DNA from: Prorocentrum cordatum
Taxonomy: Eukaryota; Sar; Dinophyceae; Prorocentrales; Prorocentraceae
Assembly: GCA_963575745.1 (NCBI GenBank)
Contig: CAUYUJ010018054.1
Location: 61,001 to 125,000 of the forward strand
Direction of reading: 5' to 3'
DNA: 64,000 bases
Below, piece by piece: positions 1-11,815 of the stretch. A program made the translations under genes and the position numbers. The first letter of the stretch is position 1, and every line of letters begins with the position of its first letter. The notes under the pieces are model-generated. The model worked only from the letters and a program-made list of their open reading frames with translations, had not been told where the DNA came from and made no database searches.

Positions 1-1063
1 CACACAGGCCGCCGCGGGCTTCAGCCATACCGTCCTGCTGAGGACCCTCGCGGCTGCGAGGGGGAGGGAGGAGGAAGAGGAGGAGGAGGAGGAGGAGGAG
101 GAGGAGGAGGAGGAGGAGGAGGAATGGGAGGAGGAGGAGGAGGAGGAGGAGGAGGAGGAGGAGGAGGAGGAGCAGGAGGAGGAGGAGGAGGAGGAGGAGG
201 AAAAGGAGGAGGAGGAGGAGGAGGAGGAGGAAGAGGAGGAGGAGGGGGAGAGGGAGGAGGAGGGGAAGAGGGAGGAGAAGGAAGAGGGGGAGGAGGAGGA
301 GGAGGAGGAGGAGGAGGAGGAGGAGGAGGAGGAGGAGGAGGAGAGGAGGAGAAGGAGGAAGAGGAGGAGGAGGAGGAGGAGGGGGAGGAGGAGAAGGAAA
401 TGGAGAAGCAGAAGTAGAAAAAGGAGGAGGAGGAGGAGGAGAGGAGGAGGATAACGAGGAGAAAGAGGAGGAGGAGGAGGAGGAGGAGGAGGAGGAGGAG
501 GAGGAGGAGGAGGAGGAGGAGGGGGAGGAGGAGGAGGAGGAGGGGATGAGAGATGAAGGGATGGAGGGGCAGGGGAGTGAGGCAGAGAGGGAGGGCGGGG
601 AGGGAGGTAGGGAGGGAGGGAGGGAAGGAAGGAAGGACGGCAGGAAGGAAGGAAGGAAGGAAGGAGAGAGGGAAGGGAGGGAGGATGGAGGGAGGGAGGG
701 TGGGAGGTAGGGAGGGTGGGATGGTGGGATGTTGGGAGGGAGGAGGGAAGGAGGAGGGAGGAGGGAGGGAGGAGGAAAGAGGAGGAGGAGGAGGAGGAGG
801 GAGGAAGGGAGGGAACGGAAGGTGGGAGGAGTTGGGAGGAGGGAGGATGAGGAGGAGAAGGAGGAGGCGGAGGTGGAAGAGGAGGAGGAGGGAGGGAGGA
901 GGAGGAGGAGGAGGAGGAGGAGGAGGAGGAGGAGGATGAGGAGGAGGAGGGAGGAGGAGGAGGAGGAGGAGGAGGAGGAAGAGGAGAAGGAGGAGGAGGA
1001 GGAGGGAGGGGGAGGAGAGGAGGAGGACGATGAGGAGGAGGAGGAGGAGGAGGAGGGCCAGTG
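1..1063 (+). repeat. GGA-type polypurine tract, about 1 kb
   Basis: The plus strand is almost only A and G, built from GGA and GAGG units with short interruptions (GGGA and GGAA units at 590-760). It could form triplex DNA or G-quadruplexes. Open frames run through it on both strands, but they translate to poly-Gly, poly-Glu, poly-Arg or poly-Pro/Leu and are an effect of the repeat. The left end may continue outside the window. Confidence 0.9.
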
Positions 1064-1324
1064 TACGCCCAAGGAGGAGGAGGACCAGTGTGCGACCAAA
1101 ACTCATCAACGAGGGTGAAGTACACCTTCTTTCCAAGATCCCTGTTCACAGTATGTGTCATTGCCAATCAGGGGACTGCCCCGTAGGGGGACAACCGTGT
1201 GAACATCCTGAGTCGTGCCAGAAGACCATTCTTGGGACTGCAGCATCGGAGATCAACGCACGTGTTGTGCCCTGACAGTCCTCAATCGGTTTTTCGGTTA
1301 TTACTGAACATCAGTGAAACTGTT

Positions 1325-1560
1325 GGAAAGGCGCTAAGACAAGAGCCGACTGTTGGAAAGGAACCGCCCTCAATCCGTGAAGCTCTTGTCACTGCAAGAC
1401 GAATGCGCGCGGCACTAAGGCGAGAACCACATTTTGAAGACGGCCCGCCCTCAACCCGTGAAGCTCTTTGCACAGTTTAAAACGAATGTGTGTGGCGCGA
1501 AGGCGAGATGTACATTTTGAAAATGGATCGCCCTCAATATGTGAAGCTATCGAGCCGGCG
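1325..1560 (+). repeat. Tandem repeat of about 80 bp, three copies
   Basis: Three diverged copies start near 1333, 1412 and 1494. Each has a GGCGCTAAGGCGAGA-like core, then a GGAAAG or TTTTGAA segment, then CGCCCTCAAYCCGTGAAGCT. Related single copies lie at about 4690-4790 and 16045-16110, so this is a dispersed family. The array runs directly into the reverse-transcriptase fragment and may be part of the same retroelement. Confidence 0.6.
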
Positions 1561-1824
1561 GTCGCCCCGGGAATCTCCGACTCCCAGCGTGGCTTCTTAC
1601 AGGGCCGCTCCATGCTGGCGAACCTCGTGGACATCGACGGGACCATGCTGCATTTCTCCTTGGACTACGATGACGCGGCGGCCATCTTCTTCGACTTCGA
1701 GGCCGCCTTCCCCAGCGTCAGCCAGGAGTTTCTCATGGACGTGCTTGTGGCCCGCGGCTGGCCGGAGTGGTGCGTCACCCTGGTCAAGGCTTTGTACCGC
1801 CGCAATTGGTGCCGGATTATTTAA
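1549..1824 (+). pseudogene. LINE reverse transcriptase fragment
   Basis: About 85 residues match the middle of a non-LTR (LINE) reverse transcriptase. A Q-R-G-F-L-Q-G-R motif (the QxGFxxGR block) is followed by an F-D-F-E-A-A-F-P-S-V block, the equivalent of the D-x-x-A-F catalytic block with its first Asp, and then by a W-P-E-W-C...L-Y helix typical of LINEs. The frame closes with TAA at 1822-1824, before the YADD catalytic box. The endonuclease and the rest of the RT are absent, so this is a truncated, inactive copy. The dinoflagellate LINE assignment is by motif recall. Confidence 0.7.
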
Positions 1825-2756
1825 AGGCTGCCGCCTCTGCCGCCGACCCCAAATCAGGCCTCGTGTTTTCTTTGGTTTCAGGTGGTCCCCGCGAGCTTTC
1901 CTGCAACAGGGGGGTAGTGTTCATATGGAGTATGGGTAGGCCAGGGCAATGCGCGCGTGTGTTTGGGCGCGTTTTTTCCTCTCTTTCTCTCGCTCTCTTC
2001 CTCTCTCCTTTGTGTCTTCTGCGGTCGTCTTCGAATCTTTTGTAAGAGTTTTGGGTCCATCTGGGGCGTCTTGCGTCAATAATTGCTTCTCTCGGGGCCG
2101 TTTTGGCCCGACGTGGGCGTTGTCTTGGGGTCGTCGTCGTGGCCCCTTTTGGGGCTATCTAGGTTCACGAGGGCAGCCCTGAGAGATTCGAGAATTCAGA
2201 GTCTCGGTCGCTTCGAGACTCCTGTGGATGAGGACTGAGGCATTCGGCCCCGGGACACGCCCACTCCGTGCCCGAGGCACGGTGGCGGATTCCGGTCCAC
2301 TTTGAGGGACTTACATTCACCATTGCCTTGGGCCCAGCGGGGAAGGAGGAGGAGGAAGAAGACGAGGATGAGCCGGAGGAAGAGGAGCAAGGAGAGGTGG
2401 AGGAGAGGAGGAGGAGGAGGAGGAGGAGGAGGAGGAGGAGGCGGAGCAAGAGGGGGAGGAGGGGGGGAATGAGACGCAGGAGGAGATGCGCCGCTGCCGC
2501 GCCCGTGCCTGCGCGCCCACGGCGGGCTCGAGTCCTCCCCTTTGGGGACTGGGGGTTGGCGTGTCAGGGTTATCCGCACACCTGGGAGCCTCATCGGAGG
2601 ATCGCGTGGAACCCTTCTTCACGGGCCGAGTTGGAGGGGGAGGGGGGGGAGAAGGATGGGGACACGGACAGAAGGCTCTGGTTCATGGGTTATGGGTGAG
2701 AGATTTCTTGTATGTGTATCGGGATCTCGCGGTACGCCTCTCGGGGGACCGTTGAA

Positions 2757-3035
2757 TGCAGTTTTCAAGCAACTTGGGGGCCGTTTCGGAGCCTCTGGGA
2801 GGTTTCCTTGGTTGTTACTTGGGGCGTTTCGGGGGCCTCTTGGGGGTCTCTGGCGGCCTCCTGGGGCACTCTTGGGTTTCCCTGCGGCTCCTGGGGGCGG
2901 AAAGCTGGAGTTTGTAATTGTTTGGTCGGCCTCTTGGGCCTCTGCGGGTGCTGTCTTGAAGTCCTCTTGGGCCGTCTTGGGGACCTGTTCGGCCGTCTTG
3001 GGGCCATCTTGGGTCGTCTTGGGCAGCTAGGAGGA
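2757..3035 (+). repeat. Degenerate TTGGGG-rich minisatellite
   Basis: The 12-18 bp units are variants of TCTTGGGGCC and CTCTTGGGGG. The same sequence type recurs at 11640-11815 and 13925-14135, and in reverse complement at 42300-42435. It is therefore a dispersed G-rich minisatellite family. Open frames over it on both strands are by-products of the repeat. Confidence 0.6.
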
Positions 3036-4689
3036 AAAACAAAGGCGCGCTTCTTCCCAACGGGGGCGCAATGGCGCCCTAGGGCTTCGAAACCCTGAAT
3101 GTGAACATTTGGTTCGAGGACTTGTACCTCAGCGTAAAAATGAACTTCGACTGTTGCGGAGAGTCTTCGTCCGCATCGTCATCGAGGAAAGCATCCTTCC
3201 CTGCGTCCTTCCTCCTCCTCCTCCGTCTCCTCCTCCCTCTTCTCCTCCTCCTCCTCCACCATCTCCTCTCCCCACTTCTCTCTCCTCAGTTGGCCAGCTA
3301 CGCCGCCCTGGAGGTCTCCGAAGGCCCCCGCCCGTCGCGGGGAGTCCCCGGAGGCCTCTGGAGGCCGCTGCTAGAAAACCTCCCCCTCGACGTCGCATTT
3401 TTTCGCGATGCGGGACCTTAGATGTCACGAGAACTCCCCAGGGCCGATTTGTCATCCTCAGACGTTTTTTGAAGATCCCAGGGCCGGGAAACGGTTTCCA
3501 GAGACTGAAATGTGGAGTGAAAACGTGGACCTCCCCCATTGCGATCGTGCCTTGCATCTCCCTCCTCATGCCTTCGGCGCAGACGGCGGCAGTGGCAGCG
3601 TGGGCTCAGGGTCCCTGCCCGCCAGCTGGCCTTCCGGTAGCGGTCGGGGCCCGCCGGGAGCGATGCCTTCGCAGGACGGGGGCGGGGGCTCCGGCGCGCG
3701 CGCGCGTGCCCGCGCCGTTGCCTCCTGTCTCTGGAGAGCCAGAGGGCGGCGCAAGCACAAGCTTTCGGACGGCGACGGGCCATTTCTCCGCCGGCCCCGG
3801 ATCTCCCCCCTGCTTCCCCGCAGCGGGTGGCGCCTGCGCGCCGGGGTGGGGGCGCGGGAAGGGGGTCTCGGCGTCAGCAGAGAATCCGTCTGCGGACGTC
3901 TAATGATTTGATGTTTACGTGGCTCTCTATCTCGAGGCTCCCGGGGAGGGGGGAAGGCGGAGGAGGAGGAGGTGGCGGAGGAAGAGGAGGAATGACGAGG
4001 GAGGAGGAAAGAGGAAGGAGAGGACGAGGAAGAGGAGGAGGAGGAGAAGGAGGAGGAGGAGGAGGAGGAGGAGGAGGAACAGGAGCTTCTTCGTCTTCCT
4101 CGCGATACAGGTCCCCTTGTGAGTGCCTTCCTTCCGCCTTTCCCTGCTTCCTCGTTCGCTTTCCTCGTCCTCCCCTCCTCACCTCCTTCCCTTCCTCTGT
4201 TTCTTTTCGCCCCTCGCTCCTCGTTCGTCATCCGCGGATCCTTCTCCCGTGCCCTTCACTCCTCGCTTGTTTCTCCTCTTCGCTCCTGCCTCCAACCCTT
4301 TCTCCCCCTGCCCTCTCCACCCGTTCCCTTTCTGCCCCTCGCTACTATTGCGGCGCGCCTCCGCGCTTGCGGCAAGCATCTAGACTCGAAGCCTGCTCTT
4401 GAATGTCCTAGCACTGGCTGGACATGTTCGATGGTCGTTCTCGCCAGCTGGGCCCTCGGGTCGTAGCTTTTGCCGATCGGATGAGGGCCGAGATGATGCT
4501 GCCGCTGCTCAGAAGCTCTCGGCGAGAAACAGTCCACGCCTTTGACTATTGACCACATTGGTTTCGGAAGAGTCTCCAGGCTTCTTAGGTCCCTCCTCAG
4601 GCTCTTCTTTGGGCGCCCCCACATGCGTGTTGGCGCAACCGCGGTCCGAAAAAAGAGGCGTTGGTTCCGCGTTCGAGGCACCTTTCAAG

Positions 4690-4790
4690 TGGGATCCCCG
4701 TGTCGAAATGGTATCGCCCTCGACCCGTGGAGCTGTTGGAAGATCTTAACGAACGCGCGCGGCGCTAAGGCGAGAGCCAGATGTTGAGGT
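4690..4790 (+). repeat. Solo copy of the GGCGCTAAGGCGAGA dispersed repeat
   Basis: This copy shares the CGCCCTCGACCCGTGGAGCT and GCGCGCGGCGCTAAGGCGAG segments with the tandem copies at 1325-1560. Another relic lies near 16045. Confidence 0.5.
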
Positions 4791-5584
4791 TCACCCGCTC
4801 TCCATTCGCGCGCGCGTTGGACCTTTCAAGTTTCACGAACATACTCCGTGAGCAAGTCCCAGGCGAAATGTCGAGCCTGCCCTGCCAACGCGTCTAGTGA
4901 AGCGCCGGGGGGGGGGGCATGAGGAAGAGGGGTGGTCGAGGAGGAGGCGGAGGGGGCGCGGGGGGCGTTCATGATGATGATGATGACGATGATGATGGTG
5001 ATGACGATGAGGATAATGATCATGGTGTTGATGGTAATGATGGTGATGTCGGGGGTGATGAGGATTGATAATAATATGATGACGGTGAGAAGGAGAAGGA
5101 GGAGGAACAGGAGGAAGAGCAGCAGGAGGAGGAGGATGAGAAGGGCGGACACCTCCCTCCCGAGAGACCTGCGCCTGCCAAGCGGGAGCACGTCGCTGGG
5201 GGGTCGGAGGGGGCTTCGGAGGTTCGCGAGCACGTTCTTCGAGGAAGCGTTGCTTGTATCCCCGCCGGGTCCTCTGCCGGCGCCGCCGCCCGTGCCCCCG
5301 CCCGCTCCACTCTGTTGTGCGTCCGGTTTGTGCCTGGGTTGTGGGTCCGGCAGGGGGGGCTCTTGAAGGGGGCCATAGGCTCGTCAGTTAAGTTCAGACC
5401 TTCGGAGCCTCCCCAGCCCCTCTCCCTCGAGCGCCGAGCCGCGGTCACCCAGGCACCCGATGCGGTTGGCTCGGGGAGGGGGCCGTTCGTCGCGCGCGCG
5501 GGCGCGGTCCTGCCAGGTACCGGCAGATTACCGCCATCGACGACGCGGCCGCCCAGGCTGCTCGGGAGTTTTTTTCGTCGCAGC

Positions 5585-5940
5585 GGCTGCCGTCGCTGTC
5601 GCCGTCGCCCCCGTTGTCGTCGTCGTCGTCGTCGTCGTTGTCGTCTTCGTCGTCGTTGTCGTCGTTCTTGTCGTCCGGGTCGTTGTTCGAACTCCGAGGT
5701 CCGAACAGGTTTTTCACGTTCTTGGCTTCCGGAGGCCCTTTTCGGGTCCGCGGGCCGCCGGGGGCCCATCCGGGCCGACAAGTTGCGTCGGATGGACCCT
5801 AGGAGATGTCCAGGGACCCAATCCGCGCGAGCTTCGGTCGACGAGGTCGTTCTCGGCGCGGCGTCGTCGTCGTCGTCGTGTCGTCGCCGTCGTCGTGGTC
5901 GCCGTCGTCGTCGTCGTTGGAGTCGTCGGCTTCCGATGGT
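5585..5940 (+). repeat. GTC/GTT trinucleotide-repeat tract
   Basis: This is a long run of GTC, GTT and GCC units with non-repeat islands. It is open in several frames on both strands, giving poly-Val, poly-Ser, poly-Asp or poly-Arg, and none of these looks like a real protein. Confidence 0.7.
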
Positions 5941-6127
5941 CGAGATGGCACAGGGAAATGCGGTTTCCGAGTATTTTGGTTCTCGGGGAGGCGTGTTCAA
6001 TGGGCCGTCTTGGGGGTGTTTGTGCGAGACCGTGATTGAAGTTGTGACAGCTGTCCGGGGGGGGGCCCCAGCCCCCGAAAAGGTGCATATGAGGGCGTCT
6101 CTGCTTGGTGACGTGGTCGGCTTGTGA

Positions 6128-6705
6128 TTCCCCGAGTAGTAGTCGTAGTTGTTGTTGTTGTGGTTGTTGTAGTAGTAATTTTAGTACTCGTAGCAGTAGG
6201 TGTGGTAGTGGTAGGTGTAGTACCATTACTGGTAGTAGCAGCCGTCGTCTCTGACGCTCCATATCCACGGGCCTCATGGGCCGGCGCTGAAGTACCTGTT
6301 CGACCTCGCAATTCGAACGACGACGACGACGACCAAGACCGCGACCGCGACGACCGGGGAGGAGAGACATAGAGAGAGTGGCAGAGGGAGAGAAAGAGAG
6401 TGGCATAGGGAGACATAGAGAGACATAGAGGTGGAAGCGGAGGAGGAGGAGGCGGAGGAGCAGGAGACGTTGTAGTAATGTTAGCAGAAGTAGAATTGGT
6501 AGTATTTGTAGCCGTAGTAATAGAAGGTTAGTTTGTAGTAGAACAATTAGTGTTAGTAGTAGTCCAAGCAGTATCATTAGAAGAATTGGTAGTATGTGTA
6601 ACAGTAGAAGTACGATTAGTAGTGGCAGTAGCAGTAGTAGTCATAGTAGTGGTAGTAGTAATAGTAGTAGTGGTAGTAGTGGTGTAGGAGTCGTAATGGT
6701 AGTAG
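6128..6705 (+). repeat. GTA/GTTGTA trinucleotide-repeat region
   Basis: GTA and GTT repeats run from 6136 to 6240 and again from 6470 to 6705, around a short GAGA segment (6358-6432). TAG stops are frequent in the helicase frame. The tract ends at the point where that frame becomes coding, so it is probably intron or the 5' flank of the helicase. Confidence 0.7.
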
Positions 6706-9700
6706 TTCGACGAGGATGTACAGTACCTGCAAGAGCGGAAGCAGCACCACGTGCATCTGGAGAACCTGGAGACGGGGGAGAGGGCGCCCTTGCCAGCGCG
6801 TCGTCGGAAGGACAACCCGAAGCTCTGTAAGGCCGATTTCCCACGAACGGCGCAGCTCATCGACCATCCGGTAGTGATCTGCCCTGGGCTGGCGACGCAT
6901 CTGGACATGCCGAAGGCAGGGAGGCGGAATCGCGTCGGAAGTTTGCATGGGCCCATGAACCATGAGAGTTTGAATGGGGCACGCCCATGCATGCTGGCCG
7001 CGCAGCGTTTCAATTCGGACGCGCAGCTGCCGTGCAGGGTGCCAATCACCAGCGCGAGCTGCACGCGCGGCAAAGGGTGTGCGGAGAAACAGAACGACGC
7101 AGCCATCATCAAGGTGGTTCAGGTGGCTCAGGACGCCCAGGCAGGGCATGCGTGCGATTACTGCGCGAAGCGGCAGCCCATGGCTTTCCATGAAGTCCGC
7201 GAGTGTTCCAAAGGCATTGAGAAGCTCAGCCGACAGCTGCGCGGAGAAAATGCGACCTACGTCGGCAAGCGGATGGCGACGCGCATCATGAGCGACGCCT
7301 ACGGGAAGGGCATCGTTCGCGGCCAGGTGGAGTGTGCGAATCTTCGAGCGTATGCCATGGATAACGATGCGACGTCGGCGGAGTCGATCAAGACCTGTGA
7401 GACAACCAGTTTCTACGGGCGCGAGTACGTCGAGACGGTGGAGAGGGTGTCCGACGGCACAACAGCAGGGCGCAGAGCGCTTTTCTCGGAGGTGGACATG
7501 CGGAACCCGAGGCGCCGGAGAGTGACGATCAGGGATGTGGCCACGTTGCGCGGACTTCGCCCGAGGCGGGGCGGCCTGTGGCATTTGTCGCCGTGCGAGT
7601 TCGCGACGTATTGGAGACCGGTGCTCGCGGCGTACCCAGCGAGTATAAGGGGCGCCGAAGCCGACTGGGACAGGCACCACGCGTTCTTGACAGCGGCAGG
7701 GAAGGAGAAGGTGAGGGAGTGGGGGCGTCATCGGGAGCAGGCGGAAGAGCTAAAGCCTGGGGTCGACTACATGGTGGAAGGCGACGCAGGGAAATATTGG
7801 GTTGCCTTTCCGGACACCGACGGATGCCGGCATCTGCGTCACACGTGGGTTCTTGTCAGGAACAAGATGCCTTTGGCGCTCACCTTTTTCGGGGCTCCGG
7901 TGCCTCGCAACCGAAATGGGGAAGCCGAGCGATCCGCGCGCATAGTCATGTCCTACTTCCACCCGTGGACGTTGCGAGAATCGGAGGCAGACGATCACGC
8001 GGTGTTCGCAGGCGCTCTGCGGCGGGGCTCGAAAACGTGGGAGGGCGCCATGGTGTCGCGGTTGGACGGCGGAGTTCAGTCCGAAGAGGCGGCGCGGTAC
8101 GTGGGCAATTTCCTGAGCGTGTATCGCGCGCGCCCGAGGGATGCGGAGCAGGAGGACGCGCGGAGTGACGAGGACGTGAGCGACGAAGAATTGGAAGTTG
8201 GATTCGATCAGTTGGACGAGGCTCTGCAGTCGCGCGTGGGCGGTCGGAAACGAGAAGACGGCGACGGCGACAGCAGTGGTGGAGAAGAAGAGGGCGGGCA
8301 GGAGGGTGGTCTGGGTGGGTGTTCCCATTGCGAGAACTCGAAGGCAGGCATGGCCGTGGCCCAGGAGGTGTGGGGCCAGCGCCCGAGTGAAAAGTCGCTC
8401 AGTGAGGTCCGGAGCGCGCGGCCGCGGGCGGTCGGCTGTGATCTGGAAGCCGTGCTGATCGCGGCAAGGGCGTCGCGCAACAAGGAGAAATCAATGGCCG
8501 ACAGAGTGGCGGCGGAAGGAGGAAGTGGCAAGGTGGAGGCGCAGGCAGGGGCGACATCAGCCCAGGTGGCGGCGTGGCTCAGGGAGCTAGAGTTCAGGAC
8601 TGACAAAGACACAGGCCGGCGTGTGGTCAACGCGAAGCAGTACGAAATGGTGAAGCAGGTATCAGAGAGGGCGATGCAAGAGCTGGACGGGGAGGCGCGA
8701 GGGGGGGCCGGCATGGGTGACCCGCTGCGTTGGTTCATTCGCGGAGGGCCCGGCACGGGGAAGTCACACGTGTTGCGTATTCTGCGGAAGGAGCTGTTCG
8801 AAGACATCATGAAATGGACTATTGGCGTCCATTTTCAAATCATGGCCTTCCAGGCAGTCATGGCACAGCTGCTCGGTGGAGACACCATGCATCACGCCTG
8901 CGGTATTCCCGCCGTGAAACGCGGCGACGAGAAGGGAGAAGATGTGAAATTTCAGTACGACACAGCGAAGCGAGTTCTGCAGTGGAGGTGGTTGTTCATC
9001 GACGAGATCAGCATGGTCAGCGCCCGGTTGCTCGCCGAAGTAGACCAGAAGCTCCGGAGCGTCATTCGGGACGTGGGCACCCAGAAGTGCGGGGGAGACG
9101 GAGTGGCGCGGCCCTTCGGTGGCTTGAACGTCGTGCTGAGCGGGGATTTTTGGCAGCTGGCGCCACCAGACGGGGGGTTCCTTGCAGACGTGCCAACAGA
9201 GCGCATCGCGGAGGCTCGGAAGTATACCTCGCTCCCGCCCGTGCTACGTGGGCAAGCTCTCCTGTGGGGGGGTGGTCAGGAGGGCGTGCAGGGAGTGACG
9301 GAGCTAGTGGAGTGCGAGCGCTGCGACGATGCCTGGCTGCAATCCGTGCAAGAGGAGTTTCGCAGAGGAGCCCTCACGGAAGACACGCATGCCTTTTTGC
9401 ACGGGCGCGATACTGGGGCCCCGGGGAGTTGGCTGAATGGTCAGGTGGGATGCGGGAACTCGAGGTGTCAAGCCTTGAGTGGCGGGGCAGGGGTGTCGCA
9501 GAAGGAAGCCGTCGGAGCACGCCGTCCGCGCTCAGTGATCCCGAAGGACATCCGCAGGCACGAATGTGGAGATTGCAGGCGTGAGCGCGAACGGCGCCGT
9601 CTCGTCATCGCAGGCCCAGACGACCCGCGCATGCACTCGGCGAAGTTTCGGTGTGCCCCCGGAGTGTTCCCGATCAACGACGTGAAGTATGAGGTGAACA

Positions 9701-10490
9701 AGCTCCGCGCGTCGCAGTATGCCCGACTGCGCGAGAACCCGATGGTGCACATCCCCGCACGCGACACCCCGACGCCGGACGCGCTGCGCGAGCGGCCGGA
9801 TTTGCCGCGACAGAAGATGGCCTGGCTGCAGCGCCACGACAAGGAGAGCGGGGACCTGTACGGGTTTTGCCGATCGCGGAGGGGATGCCCGTGGCCCTCA
9901 CGGATCACATAGATCGCAGCGAGGACAAGTACCTGCTCCGCGGCCGCGTGGGGACCGTGCACTCGCGGGTGTGCGATGGCGACGAAGGAGCGGGTCGCGT
10001 CTCCCGGGGCGGGGAGACCATCTTGCAGAAAACGCCGAAAGTGATCTTCGTCCTGCTCGACGAGGGCCTCGATGATGCAGGGGACGTAATCCCGTGCAAG
10101 TGGGCGATTCCGGGGCTCCGGACACCGGGCCTGCACCCAGTGAGCCCGCAGAAAAAAGATTGGTTCGTGGACAAGGGGCGGCCGTATCCGCGTCTGAAAG
10201 TGAAGCGGCGGCAGTTTCCCTTGGCCCCGGCGTTTGGAGTCACGGCCCACTCGGCACAGGGCCAAACTTTTAAGCGAGGTGTCATCGTGGATCTGAGGAT
10301 TGGCGGGGGCACGTCGCCGCTGTCCAGTTACGTGGCTCTGACGCGCGTGCGTCGCCGCGAGGACACGTTGATATTTCGACCTTTTGACCGCGAGCCGTAC
10401 ACTCAGAAGGAGCGGAAGGGGCCCAGATTACTGTTGCAGTCGTTGCGGGGAGAGCCCATGGATTGGGATGCAATCGAGAAGGAGTTCATG
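6706..10490 (+). pseudogene. PIF1/Helitron-type DNA helicase, frameshifted
   Basis: This is a superfamily 1B ATP-dependent DNA helicase of the PIF1 type used by Helitron rolling-circle transposons. Numbering from the GTG at 6751 (not a proposed start), Walker A G-G-P-G-T-G-K-S is at about 665-672, Walker B F-I-D-E at 749-752 and a G-D-F-W-Q-L-A-P-P motif at about 800. After a frameshift come H-S-A-Q-G-Q-T-F (about 10240) and Y-V-A-L-T-R-V (about 10328), which are motifs V and VI. The roughly 600-residue N-terminal part has a C-x2-C unit and an acidic linker, as in dinoflagellate homologues I recall, and I see no HUH Rep domain. The first exon probably begins after a TAG near 6706. One base seems lost at 9864-9870, so the copy is broken or misassembled. 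Confidence 0.85.
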
Positions 10491-11455
10491 CCGGCAGGGA
10501 AGTGCGCGCTGTGCTCGTCGGTGAAGTACAAGAACCAGTATGCGCTCGGGCAGTGGAGCCGAGACGACGGTCTCCGCGCGTGCAAGGTGTGCTTGGAAGA
10601 CAAGAAGAGCGTGGGCACGCCGTGGCAGTCATGGAGTGCTTTCTGTGGAAGGGCGAGGATGCCTTCCACGCATCCGAGCGCCACAATTCGAAGCTCACGT
10701 CACGGCGTTGCGTGGACTGCCCCGAGAGGCGGAAGTGTTACGTATGCGAGAAGCGGAAGTACGAAAGGGCGTTCGTGGAGTACCAATGGGAGAGGGCAGG
10801 GAACGCCCGATGCAAAGGAGGGATGTGCTTCGAGTGCGAGGAGCTTAAGAAGCACCTTGTATGCGGCCGATGTAAGGTAGCGAAACTCACCAGCCATTTT
10901 GCGAAGCGCGACGTCGAGGACGAGGCGCGCGTTTGCGGCAAATGTAAGAAGGACGTCAGGAAGGAGCAGAAGCGGCGCGCGGAAGAGGAACGGAAGAAGT
11001 GTTCGCGGTGTGGTGAGGAGAAGCCGCGCGACATGTATTCAGGCTCGATGTGGGAAGCGAGGCCCAGGCCGCGAAAATGCATCGAGTGCGTCGCGGCAGC
11101 AGACGTAAGCCAGAACAGCGCGGCGCGGAAGACAACAAAGGTCTGCGTCGCGTGCCAGGTGGCTAAAGGGACAGAGTTCTTCTCGGCGCGCATGTGGACA
11201 GACGCGGCAGACAGGGGCCGGAAGTGCACGCGATGCGTCGAGGTGGAGAAGGTGGAGCGCGGCTCTTGGAAATGCATTGCATGCAAGAACGCTCTGACAA
11301 AAGTGGAATTCAGCAATTGGTTGGCCACGAGGACGTCGAAGAAGTCGAATGGGAAGCAGAGGTGCAACGGATGTTTCGCGGACGAAGAACGCAGAAGAAA
11401 AGAAGTCACGGAGCGGAGTTGTGCCATGGTGGCGAAGAGACAGAGAATGGGGTAG
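10491..11455 (+). pseudogene. C-terminal zinc-ribbon array of the helicase
   Basis: This continues the helicase reading frame. It contains six or more modules of C-x2-C, 18-30 residues, C-x2-C, many with an aromatic-plus-basic middle, separated by Lys/Arg/Glu-rich linkers. The spacing resembles Stc1-type zinc modules, though that is only a resemblance. A second frameshift at about 10627-10631 (one base short) removes the first Cys of a C-M-E-C pair; restoring the frame would restore the pattern. The stop is at 11453-11455. The array may bind nucleic acid or chromatin, which is inference. Confidence 0.7.
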
Positions 11456-11639
11456 TTACCGTGCGGAGGCAACGCGCGAGCGGTGCGCGGCGGGTGTCGA
11501 GGTTGCGCGAGACGCCATGGGGGAAGGGGTTAGTTCTGGGAGAGGGATGGTCGAGTGGGGGGCGGAGTGAGCACGTGCCTGGAGGTGGCGGCGCGGGGAG
11601 CAGTGCGGGTTGCGGCGGCGAGGGGGGCGCGTCCGTATT

Positions 11640-11815
11640 GGAGGGCTCTTGGGCCGCGTTGGGCACCTGAGGCCATCCTTGGCAAGCTTGGGTGCAGAGT
11701 GGGCCGTCTTGGAGGCATTTTGGGGCAATCTCAGCGGTCTTTGGGGCTATCGTGGCCGTTTCGGAGGTGTCTTGAAGGCATCTCGGCCTGTCTTGGAGGC
11801 GTCTTGGGGCGGAGC
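11640..11815 (+). repeat. TCTTGGGG-type minisatellite before the 190-bp array
   Basis: Degenerate units such as TCTTGGGGC and GGAGGCGTCTTGGGGC match the minisatellite at 2757-3035. The tract leads into the larger array, whose unit also contains a TCTTGGGGGCCTCTTGGG segment. The array may therefore have grown from this kind of DNA. Confidence 0.5.

Larger units (their letters stand above)
1825..6705. other. Non-coding, low-complexity stretch without a supportable gene
   Basis: I see no convincing gene here. The stretch holds CT-rich DNA (1975-2030), GGA tracts (2340-2480 and 3950-4090), a G-rich minisatellite (2757-3035), CTCC tracts (3205-3285 and 4110-4330), a copy of the 80-bp dispersed repeat (4690-4790), GAT/GGA repeats (4970-5140), GTC repeats (5585-5940) and GTA repeats (6128-6705). 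It probably includes upstream intron or flank of the helicase gene. A short minus-strand frame near 5515-5570 looks slightly protein-like but could not be extended. Confidence 0.6.

Noticed and set aside
21-1136. Minus-strand frame of 371 codons, and plus-strand poly-Gly/Glu frames
   Set aside because: Translation of a GGA tract; only Leu/Pro/Ser or Gly/Glu/Arg runs, no domain.
5020-6127. Long frames on both strands around the GTC repeats
   Set aside because: Biased Arg/Val/Ser/Asp composition set by the repeats; no stable motif.
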